Shown one piece after another: positions 43,709-53,354 of a stretch of DNA of 64,000 nucleotides. This stretch comes from Panicum virgatum. Taxonomy: Eukaryota > Streptophyta > Magnoliopsida > Poales > Poaceae. How positions within the stretch are numbered: position 1 is the stretch's first letter; each line of letters opens with the position of its first letter. The position numbers and the translations under genes were made by a program. Below the pieces are notes generated by a model. That model was not told the DNA's origin. It did no database searches and was given only the letters and a program-made list of their open reading frames with translations. Location of the stretch: positions 15,183,900 through 15,247,899 of the forward strand of contig NC_053138.1 of the NCBI RefSeq assembly GCF_016808335.1, in the 5' to 3' direction.

Positions 43709-46700
43709 TTAACTGGGTCCATCATTCAGAGAGTCTCCCCCTGAAACTTGCAAGTCTCTAAGCCGTCTCATACCAATTCCCTTGATATATTTCTCGAATA
43801 AGGAAGTAGGTAGGGACTTGGTAAAGAGATCTGCCAGATTATCACAAGACTTTGTTTGTAAGATGTGTATCTCTCCAGTTTGCTGAAGCTCATGGGGGTA
43901 AAATAATTTAGGAGCAATATGTTTGGTGATATTGCTTTTGATGTAACCCTTTTGCATCTGTGTAATACAAGCGGCATTATCTTCATAGATAATGGTAGGT
44001 GATTCTGCGGAATCAATACCACAAGATTTCTCAATGTGGTTTATCATTCTGCGGAGCCACACGCATTCACGTGATGCCTCAAAGAGTGCAATAATCTCAG
44101 AATGATTTGTAGAGGTAGCCACTAAGGTTTGTTTAGATGAATTCCATGATAAAGCAGTTCCTCCGTGAAGAAACACAAAACCTGTCTGTGATCTGACATT
44201 GTGGGGATCAGACAAATAGCCAGCATCAGCGTATCCAACTAAGCTAGGATCATTGGTTTTCTGAAAGAATAAGCCAAGATCCTTAGTACCATTCAGGTAT
44301 CTAAGGATTTGTTTTGCTCCGGTCCAATGACGCTTAGTCGGGGCAGCACTATGTCTTGCTAACAGATTCACTGCAAATGCAATGTCAGGCCTGGTACTAT
44401 TTGCAAGGTACATTAGTGCTCCGATGAGACTGAGATAAGGATATTCTGATCCTAATATCTCTTCTCCTTCCTCCCGTGGTCGGAAAATATCCTTTTCCTT
44501 ATCGAGAGATCGAACAACCATGGGAGTTTTATTTGGATATGCTTTGTCCATATTGAATTTCTCCAATAGTTTCTGGACATAGACAGATTGGTGCACTAAA
44601 ATTCCTGAGTGAAGGTGCTCGATTTGCAAACCTAAGCAAAATTTGGTTTTACCCAAATCCTTCATCTCAAATTCCGTCTTAAGATGTTTGCGGGCTTCAT
44701 CAATATCTTGTGTGTTGCCAATGATATTCAAATCATCTACATACACTGATATAATGCAAAATCCTGTGGAGGATCTTTTTATGAAGACACACGGGCAATC
44801 ATCATTATTGGAGTAACCCTTTTGCAAAAGGTACTCACTCAGTCGGTAGTACCACATCCTTCCCGACTGCTTAAGACCATAGAGTGATCTTTTGAGCTTT
44901 ACACAATACATATTGCGATTTGCGCTTTTATTCGGTATTGGGATCCCATCGGGGACCTTCATATATATATATATCCGAATCTAGTGACCCATATAAATAT
45001 GCTGTCACGACATCCATCAACTGCATAGATAGACGTTTTTGAGTTGCCAGCGAAATCAAATATCGGAATGTAATTCCACTCATAACTGGAGAATATGTTT
45101 CATTGAAATCAATGACGGGTCTCTACGTGAACCCTTGTGCTACAAGCCTCGCCTTGTATCTCACAACCTCATTGTTCTCGTTCCGCTTCCGGACGAAAAC
45201 CCATTTAAAACCCACAGGGAAGGTTTTTGGAGGTGTAGGTATCACTGATGAGAATACCTCTTTTTTATTGAGCGAGGCTAACTCTGCTTCAATTGCTTCC
45301 TTTCATTTGTTCCAGTCCGAGCGTTTCTTACACTCTACCATGGATTTTGGATCTGGATCGTTTTGGATGGTTTCTGCAATTGATGAGGCAAAGTATATGT
45401 CGACAATTGTAGTCTTACGATCGAATGATTCTCCAGAATCAACATAGTTTGTGGAAATTTCATGTACCCCATTTGACGGTTCGATATTTCCCAATACGAC
45501 AGTGTCAGGGCATTCCAATGTCCCATCATCAGAAATTGAGTGCACTGTTGATGTTGGAGGTGGATTGGGTAAGTCCACTTGGTGTCTCTCAACTTGAGGT
45601 TGAGTTTCATTTATGTCAGAGGATTGTTTCCTCTGTTTCCTCGTGCGCTTGCGAGGGTTTGCCGTACTTCTCCCACTCCCTTTTGAGATAGGGAGTTGAA
45701 TAGTTTTATTTGGTACCTCTACTCTTTCCGGCACATTCCTTGCAGGCATGAATGATTTTGTGACACCTTTACTCACAGTAAATGAGTCTGGCAAATTATT
45801 TGCAGCATTCTGCAAATTAATGATTCTTTGAACTTGTAGTTCAGATTCTGTGGTACGAGGATCCTCTTTTAGGGTGTCAAAGGCATCCCAATTTATTTCA
45901 GGGTATTTAGTGTGGTACTTGAATTCTCCCCCTAATGCCGAAAAATGTTCTTCATTGAAGATACAATCAGCGTACCGGGCTGTGAGCAAATCCCCTGTAA
46001 GGGGCTCCAGGTATTTAATGATCGACGGAGATAAATACCCCACGTAGATCCCCATTTTCCTGTGAGGGCCCATTGATGTACGCTTTGGTGGTGAGATCGG
46101 TACGTATACAGCGCAACCGAATTTCCGCAGATGGGAAATACTAGGAGGATCACCACGAACCAATTGCAGCGGGGAAGTTGTATGGTATGCAGTTGGGCGC
46201 AATTGTATTAAGTCACTAGCGTGTAAAACTGCGTGACCCCAACATGAGGTTGGTAAGTTACTACTTTGCAATAATGGTCTGGCAATGAGCTTTATTCTCT
46301 TGATAAGAGCTTCAGCTAAACCATTCTGAGTGTGGACATATGGTACAGAATGTTGAACTTCAATTCCTAAAGCCATACAATAATCATTGAAGGCCTTGGA
46401 AGAAAATTCTGCAGCATTGTCCAATCTGATTGATTTTATCTGGTGTTCAGATTGACTTGCTTTAAGTCTGATGACTTGTGCAATTAATTTTGCAAAAGCA
46501 TGGTTCCGTGTCGATAATAGACACACATGAGACCATCGTGTGGATGCATCTATTAGAACCATAAAGTGCCTGAATGGTCCAGACAAAGGTTGAATGGGGC
46601 CACAAATATCTCCTTGAATGCGTTCAAGAAACTTTAGTGGTTCAGCCTGTATTTTGAGATGTGAGGGTCTCAAAATTAATTTTCCAGTTGCACATGAGGT

Positions 46701-47251
46701 GCACACAAAATCTGAGGATTTGGGGAATTTTCTGTCGCTCATACCATGTCCATTAGAATTACTCATGATTTTTCTCATCATCCCGATGCCAGGATGGCCA
46801 AGGCTTTCATGCCAAGTTTTGAATGTATCAACATTCTGAAAAATCACTTTGTATGCAAAATGTGGTACGGGTTTGATGTATGTGTAGTACAATCTAGACG
46901 GGAGAGAAGGCACTTTTCAAGTGTTTGTTTGCCATATCCAGTATTTTTTGTGAAGAGGAGAAACTCCTCATTGCGTTCTTCATATGTTTCCACATGAATT
47001 TCATTTTTTTGGATATCTCTATAACTTAGTAGGGTACGTGTTGAATCGGGATACAGTAATGCCTCCTCGATATGAATTTGAGTACCCACTGGAAGTATGA
47101 AAGTGGCCTTGCCGGAGCCAACGATCATAGCATCGCGTCCAGCGATGGTCAAAACTTGTCCTTCTCTCTTGGTGAGAGTTTGGAAAAATTTGACTTCCCT
47201 AAGTATAGTGTTAGTGGTACAACTGTCCACTAGGCACATTTCTTCTTCCAT
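43709..47251 (-). pseudogene. copia pol of the young element: protease, integrase, RT, RNase H, with breaks
   Basis: The protease block (47251-46844) starts with LVDSCTTNTI, the retroviral-type active-site region, although DSC replaces the usual DSG or DSA. Integrase is open at 46913-45303 (HESLGHPGIGMMRKI, GDICGPIQP, HTQNGLAEALIKRI). An interruption between about 45300 and 44970 covers the start of reverse transcriptase. Reverse transcriptase and RNase H are open from 44962 to 43709, with SVYVDDLNIIGN as the active site near 44740 and the RNase H motifs GYADAGYLSDP and IYEDNAACI. The missing piece and frame breaks make this copy non-autonomous unless helped. Confidence 0.85.
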
Positions 47252-47464
47252 TGGATTGACTCCCGTAACAATCTATATAATGCAGAATTTAAATTCATAA
47301 GAATAAATACAAAATATAGAAAGTACATACAAATATAATAAATACAAAATATTTATTGCATAAGAAAAAAAATTAATATAGCATTTATTACAATGAGAAA
47401 GTAGCAACATCATGTCTTTTATTACAAGAATACTTCTGCAAATTTAAATATGAAGGTATGGAGC

Positions 47465-48499
47465 CTATTTGAAGTCTCCAAAGATGTCATTGGTGGAGAA
47501 ATCCACGAGCATGTCGTCGATGTCCAGAGAGCCTTCATCAGTTGGCGGAGTCTTGGTGTTGCTTGGTCCCACTCCTTGAGGGATGGGTTCCATAGCTTTA
47601 GTCTCCAGCACTTGAGAAACGAAGTGTGCTTCCGGCTTCTGGGTGTTTTGTGTACGACCCATGGACTTCATGTATAGTTCAACAAGATGCTTAGGGGTCC
47701 TGCATTTCTTAGTAACATGATTATAGCAGCCACACCTATAGAAGGCGGTCTTGTTGCTATTATCAGTTTTTGGCTTAGAAATGCCTTTCCCCTTTTTGAC
47801 GTTAACACGTGGCTTTCTGGCTCTCTTTTGTTTGCCCTTTGATGAGGAATTTCCAGATTGTTGGTTCCTGTTGGAACCAGTATTCTTCACATTTGCATGA
47901 ACTTCAGGAAGTGGTGCAGTACCCAAAGGGCGCTGATTTGAGTTCCATACAATGAGCTCATGATTCTTTTCTACCTGTTTCAATGTCTGTATGAGTGAAG
48001 AATATACTGTGAAATTCTTCTCACGGTACTGTTGAGTTAGAATCCTTTCTGAAGGGAGCATTGTGGACAAAGTCTTTTCAATTTTATCCGCTTCAGAAGG
48101 TTCTTTCTCACAAAACCGGAGTTTAGAGCAAATCTTATGAACAGCGTGGTTGAACTCGTCTATAGATTTGAAATCCTGTAGACGTAAGTGGTTCCACTCC
48201 TGCGTTGCCTCGGGGAGGATAATTGCTTTGTGCTGTTCATAGCGATTTTTGAGAGCTGTCCATAAGGCACGTGGATCCTCTTCATACATGTATTCCATTT
48301 TCAGATCCTGATGGATATGATTCCTCATAACCTTTAAGGCAGAGTAATTGGACATGCTTGAGGGGGTAACAGTCCCAGCAGCTTTTTCGTCTATACATCT
48401 GTATAGTCCAAGGGTCGACAGACTGACTTTGAGATCCATCGCCCATGAAGGGAAATTGGAACCATCAAGAGCGAGAATTTCAAACTCTTTGGTTGCCAT
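47465..48499 (-). CDS. copia gag of the young element
   Basis: An open frame from an ATG at 48499 to a stop at 47465, about 344 residues. The N-terminus MATKEFEILALDGSNFPSWA and the block LWTALKNRYEQHKAIILPEA are the DUF4219/UBN2-type copia gag core. A basic segment (KGKQKRARKPRVNVKKGKG) precedes the zinc knuckle. The knuckle reads FYRCGCYNHVTKKC: in the family the first position is usually cysteine (C-x2-C-x4-H-x4-C), here phenylalanine, so metal binding may be weakened. Gag forms the virus-like particle and packages the RNA. The frame is intact, unlike pol. Confidence 0.85.
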   Translation of the reverse strand: MATKEFEILALDGSNFPSWAMDLKVSLSTLGLYRCIDEKAAGTVTPSSMSNYSALKVMRNHIHQDLKMEYMYEEDPRALWTALKNRYEQHKAIILPEATQEWNHLRLQDFKSIDEFNHAVHKICSKLRFCEKEPSEADKIEKTLSTMLPSERILTQQYREKNFTVYSSLIQTLKQVEKNHELIVWNSNQRPLGTAPLPEVHANVKNTGSNRNQQSGNSSSKGKQKRARKPRVNVKKGKGISKPKTDNSNKTAFYRCGCYNHVTKKCRTPKHLVELYMKSMGRTQNTQKPEAHFVSQVLETKAMEPIPQGVGPSNTKTPPTDEGSLDIDDMLVDFSTNDIFGDFK

Positions 48500-50220
48500 A
48501 TCACCTACATTGTGAAAAGCCAAACATTTTGAGAAATTATGGCATACTTATTCAATTTTGTGAATTCAGAATGAACTCGAACAATGAATAAAATTTCCGT
48601 CATATTTGGTAGAGAATTAGTAAGAGGGATTATCGCAATGCTGATGCATACGTAAATCCATATGATTTCATACTTCAAAGAATTGATCCAAATTAGAGGG
48701 TTTTTTGCATTGAATAATGTAAAGGACGTGGAAATTTAAATTTGCATAATACTTGTAAAATAAATATCATGGAAATGCATAAAGTGCTGAAAATAAATGA
48801 AAAACAGAGAAATTTACAAGATGCTGAAAGCATAAAGTCTCTGATTATTCGCGGAATTTAAATAGTTCGGAGTACAAAACTTGAATTTAAATTCTTGCTG
48901 AAATTGAAATGCTGAAATAAGTAAATATTATTGGGCGGTGGGCCGAGACAATCTCGATTGCGGCCCACCGCCACTTTAGGTCCAGGGGGGCAGGGTTGGC
49001 ACGCAGGCCGGCGCGGCCTATCGGGCCGTTCAGGCCGGCCCAGCAGCCAGTGGCCTAAAGGCCGGCTCGGGCTAGGGTTGGGGGGAGCCCCCACCCCCGC
49101 CGCGCCGCGCACCAGGCGGCCGCCGCCGCCGCGCCTGAAGCCGCCGTCGCCGCGCCACCGGTGCGCACGGAGGTGCCGCGCCGGGCCACCGCGTCGCCAG
49201 CGGGCGCAGAGGCGCCGCCGGGCCGCCGATGCCACGCCTGGGAGGCGCGCTGATGCGCCGCCGCCAGGGCAGCCCGCCTCGCCGCCGCGCTGATGCGCCG
49301 CACCAAGCCGGCCCACCTCGCTGCGAGCGCTGATGCGCCGCCGCCCCGTCGCGCCGTCCTCCGCCTCCCGCCACCGCCCGGACCCGTCTCCACCGCGCAC
49401 CTCAGGCCTCCCCCTCACCTGAGGATGGGGGGCGTCTTGCCGCGCCGTCGCCGCTCGTCTCGGCCGAGCGATGCCCTGTCGGGATGATGCGGTGGCGGTA
49501 GGCAGGACGGGTGGTGGCCGCCGCGCTCGTCTCGGCCGGACGATTCCCGGTCGGGATGATGCGGTGGTGGTAGGCGGGACGGGTGTTGGTCGCCGCCGCT
49601 GCTGCTGCGGTCGGGGTGGTGACGGTGGGCGTGGTTGCCACCGCTGTTGCGGTCGGGCGGCCGGCAGTCAAGTTGACCGGCTGAGGTAGTGGAGGCAGCG
49701 TCGCCGGAGGGAGCCTGCTGGAGCTGCTGCCCGTCGTCATGGAGAAGAACGGTGCGTCGCGGCGCGCAGCAATCGTTCCTCGGAGGAGGAGTTCCGGTGG
49801 CGGTGCCGGAGTTGGGGAAGTTGGCGGCGTCGCCGGCGTGGACTCCGACGAGGACCCATCGTTGCCACAGGGGTAGGTGGACCGGCCATGGCGTGGGCAG
49901 AATGCCGTCACCATGTTTGGTCCCCCTGTAGGACCACCGAGTTGCCGCGCTGATGCGCGTTTGTGCTGGAGTTGTTGCTATGAGCAGCTCTCCATGCAGC
50001 AGCGTTGCCGCTGCGACGACCTCCTCTCCGGGTGTAGGAGCCCCTGCCACGGCGAGGGTGGTGCAGGGGAGTCCGGAGGAGGGCATCCAACATACGGCGG
50101 AGAAGACGAGCACGAAGATGCCTCGGAAGTGAAGAAGCAGTGTCAAAGGATGAAGAACGTGGTGCCATCCTTACCGTAAGGTAATTCTTCTTCTTCTACT
50201 CAGTTGGCTAGGGCCAGTGC
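48500..50220 (-). other. long leader of the young copia element, GC-rich with codon-sized repeats
   Basis: Between the 5' LTR and gag lie about 1.7 kb. The half next to the LTR (48930-50150) is very GC-rich, unlike the AT-rich body of the element, and holds long minus-strand open frames rich in Pro, Ala, His and Arg. At 49454-49597 a 72-bp unit is repeated (CTCGTCTCGGCCG...), preserving phase. At 49240-49345 GCGCTGATGCGCCG occurs three times. I recognise no protein domain. It may be a captured host sequence or a structured untranslated leader. Confidence 0.55.
49454..49597. repeat. 72-bp direct repeat in the copia leader
   Basis: Two adjacent copies starting CTCGTCTCGGCC at 49454 and 49526, with about 10 differences; a third, weaker copy follows. 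The period equals 24 codons, giving HHPDR..S.GRDE twice on the minus strand. Confidence 0.8.
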
Positions 50221-50464
50221 TGATAACGTATTAGGACAGAATTTTGTAGAGACAAAATGTATGGTGAATTCTCATTTTCTCATTGATCTCAAGTTTCCCA
50301 TATATAGGGAGATTGCAAGAGTGTGTAACTCCTAGCCATAAGTACATCAGTTTCATCTTTCTAATGGCAGAAATAAAGATCATTAATACCATAAACATGG
50401 CTGTTACAATGGCTTTGAAACCATGACTGCATTTGATGAGATCAAATAACTTGGTTTTGTAACA
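50221..50464 (-). repeat. 5' LTR of the young copia element
   Basis: About 244 bases, nearly identical to 43179-43419. The inner edge is followed on the minus strand by GCACTGGCCC, the start of the leader. Confidence 0.92.
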
Positions 50465-51215
50465 GGTTGGACCTTCGTCATCTGGAAAACCGGAAAGACA
50501 AGGTTGGCTTTCGAGCACCTGTGCTAGGGCATGTGCGGACGACCATCAGAAGTTTGTCGTGGCTTTCCACGGGGTATCATCCAAAAATGTGGAATTCTTG
50601 GATGCAGAACCATTCGTTGTCTTCGTCTTTCGACCGGCTGGAAACATGTTAATATTCCGATGAGCGCAGCGGCTCCTGCCCTCCCTCTCGGCACCCGTTG
50701 GATGTGAGACTTTAAGATTCGTGCCGCCCTCATCCGCCGGCGGCCGTATAGGAGTGGTTGGTGGGTGGGTGGGTGGGGGGTGGGGGGCACCGGCGAGATC
50801 GCCAGCGGCCGGGGTGGTGGAGGGAGGCGGCGGCACTTAGGGAGTTCGGGTTTTGGGGTGCCAAGCTCGCCGGACTTAGAAGAGAACGCGGCGGCGGCTC
50901 GTCTGGCGGCGTGGGCGAGGGGGCGCTATCGCGCCCCCGGCCGGGCGGGGTGGGATAGCCGGTGGGCGGCGGCGGCAGGCCTGGCGGCGGGGGAGGGTGG
51001 CACGTGCCGCCGTCCTCACCAAATCTGCATTGCTGGAAACATACTTCTTTCACCTCAACACGCAGTTGATCCACTGGAGTCTCATCTTCGAATTCTGGGG
51101 TGAATATCAGCAGGTTCTTCTGTGCCGTCCGAAAATGGAAGGCGTTCCAGTGGTAGATGACGTCCTCCTCCACCTCACGCGAGGGGGGCCAGGGCGCTCC
51201 CTTTGCGCCAAAAGA
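50465..51215. other. unclassified GC-rich stretch beside the copia element
   Basis: Open frames exist on both strands (for example EDVIYHWNAFHFRTAQKN on minus, near 51165), but none matches a family I know. A G-rich simple stretch (GGTGGGTGGGTGGG) is at about 50759-50785. Confidence 0.4.
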
Positions 51216-51602
51216 TTATGTAATCAGCAGCATAATTCTTTCAAAAAATGTAATCAGCAGCATACGTTGAGCGGGGATGTGGCGATGTGACGACGGCTCC
51301 GGCGACGCGACCACCGGCGGGGACAAAAGGGTGGCGGCGCGGATGATATGTCCTCCGTCCCCAGATGCAATTCGGTCACGGAGGCAGATGGACCCGTAGC
51401 CGTTGCTGGCGTTGATCAGCCGGTGTTCTTTGCTGCGTTCGGAGGCGATGAACATCCAGCCATGCGCGCCGATGAAGCGCGCGACGCCCGTGTTGCCGTG
51501 GAACAACGTTGGGGGTTGTTGGTGCGGGATTGGATTCTCCCCTTTTTGTTCTGGAAGCTGGAGGGCAGAGGAGCAGGAGGAGGAGCGTCCGTCCTCGGCC
51601 AT
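51216..51602 (-). pseudogene. possible N-terminal fragment of a DUF295-like gene
   Basis: A minus-strand frame of 128 codons whose start is inside the inverted end of a MITE. The segment [20 protein letters not shown], then EHRLINAS, and HIIRAATLLSPP resembles the part of DUF295-type proteins where the nucleotide text normally gives ...R.IGSHDGWLFLA...HRLLN... . The tail after about residue 105 is not conserved. It lies on the same strand as, and upstream of, the DUF295 C-terminal remnant at 40655-40815, so both may come from one gene split by the LINE and copia insertions. The family call here is weaker than for the C-terminal piece. Confidence 0.4.
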
Positions 51603-51945
51603 GTTTGGATGAATGCATCAAAACTTTTTCACAAAAAGACGAATGCATGCATGAAGTACTAAACGAAGTTTATTTGCAAAACCTTTTTAGGAATGAGTGT
51701 AACTTTTCGAGACGAATCTAATGAGCCCAGTTTCATCATGATTGGCTACAGTGATGCTATAGTAACCGCACTCAATCATCTTCTAATCGTGCGGTCAAAG
51801 GCCTCATTAGCTAGAGCAACTGCTACAGTGCCATAGTTGTGGAGATAATTTTGTAATTAGACTTTATTTAATATCCCTAATTAATGGTCAAAATATCATT
51901 TCTCTCTCATCAAAACTTTTACACACCTAAACCAAACATGACCCT
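51597..51945. mobile_element. MITE with terminal inverted repeats
   Basis: The left end GGCCATGTTTGGATG and the complement of the right end (GGTCATGTTTGGTTTAGG) are similar, and both inner ends read TCAAAACTTTT in inverted orientation. The body (GAGACGAATCTAATGAGCC, GCTACAGTG) is a pattern I know from abundant grass MITEs. CCTCG flanks both ends (about 51592-51596 and 51944-51949), a possible target duplication. There is no coding capacity. Confidence 0.7.
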
Positions 51946-51949
51946 CGCT

Positions 51950-53354
51950 GGCAGAAGGGCTCGTCGAGCGACGACCGTCTTCTCAGCAGACTGGGCCGAA
52001 GCTGCAGCCCACAAGGCTGCCTACAAAGCATTTAATCTTGTTTGTCAGGTACGTACGAGCAGGTAATCAGTAGAAACTCCGGGTTTTGTACCAATTACAC
52101 TATGGGAGATAATTCCAAATTACAAATGCTATATATCGACAAAGGACAAAGGGCTGGTCATACACGACTATCTAAAGTTTACACAAAGAAGATACGAAGC
52201 CTGGAATATTTATATTTGATTATGGCATGCTGAACTCACATGCATCTAGATCATTGATGAAACCTTTCTTGATCGTTACTACGCGCGTGGCTTTTTTTCC
52301 AGATTCAGCTACATATAGATAATTGTTGGCTTGCATCCTTGACAAGTTCCATGCTGGACTTTGATGCGTGTGAGAGAATAATAAGGTACGCATTTTACTT
52401 CCAAGAAATACGCACGGCCAATTGGCCATGGTCCGTGTCGAGCAGACCGTTGTGCATGTGTGTGCATGTGCAGTACCTGGACATGCTGCTGCCCACACAA
52501 GTGGATATATACTAGCAAAAAATATTCTCATCCGTTGGCCGTTGCTACGGGTATTCCATTCTTATTTGGTTGGAATTGAGAAGCAGCTCCGACATCGCCT
52601 TCCCGATCAAGGCACTCATCTCCGTTGGGACCAGAGGTGGTAATGTGATATGACTCTAATAGTCTCTTCACAGTCCAACATGATTTTTAAATATTTTAGT
52701 TCAAAAATTTATAAGATTTAGGCCAATAGTTCGGATTGGGAGTGGCGCCATCCTCATCGGATTCCCCGCTGAACAGATCGTGGTAAAAAAGCATCAGCGT
52801 GGCTGGCTAAGTGATGATTGATGACTACAGCATTCTGCTCGAACAAATGTCATGGCTTACAATAGTACTACGAGTATCGACTATGTAGGAACAAGAGCTA
52901 TGACCCTAACTATACTCATCACAAAATTCTGAAAAGTAACATGACAACTTCCAGCTACTAGCACGGCGCTGTACTGGCAGCCTTGCAACGTCAGGAAGGG
53001 AATGCACGGATCATCCATCGAAGTGTTAATCTTCGGAACGGTGAAAATCTAACCGATCAGATCCCCTAATAACTATGCCATGTGCAATCTAGGGACCAAA
53101 GCTTGAGCCGTCGAGAAGCATCCACCGTCATGGACCACGGGGAGGGATGGGAAGCACCAACCCGAAGCAGCACGAACCGAGGGTGACTGTGAGCGAGACC
53201 AAAATTTGGGAAGAGACCCACCAGCCAGTAGCAGAGCGCCAAGCAAGCGCCGGCCAGCAGCGCAGCGCATCCACTCATCGTCCGGGAGCCCCCCTTCCAC
53301 CACAGCCAGCAAGGCCGCGGTTGCGCTCGCCCCGCTCCCCTCCCGCACGACCAG
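51950..53354. other. intergenic DNA upstream of DEG1
   Basis: 1.4 kb with no supported gene or transposon. The last 300 bases before the DEG1 start become GC-rich and presumably hold its promoter and leader; no clear TATA box is seen. Confidence 0.5.

Larger units (their letters stand above)
43179..50464 (-). mobile_element. young Ty1/copia retrotransposon with long GC-rich leader
   Basis: LTRs are at 43179-43419 and 50221-50464 (about 241 and 244 bases). They differ, apart from a few bases at the inner/outer end (TGATTGTATT against TGATAACGTATT), by only about two substitutions. Minus-strand order: 5' LTR ending TTATCA, a leader of about 1.7 kb, gag, protease, integrase, reverse transcriptase and RNase H, polypurine tract AAAAGGGGGAG, 3' LTR starting TGTTACAAAACC. 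The flanks are GGTTA (43174-43178) and GGTTG (50465-50469), an imperfect duplication. Protein features suggest the Ivana/Oryco group; this is tentative. Coding breaks exist despite the near-identical LTRs. Confidence 0.92.

Noticed and set aside
49055..50179. Several overlapping ORFs on both strands in the copia leader
   Set aside because: Composition-driven; I kept only the repeat and leader description, with no gene call.
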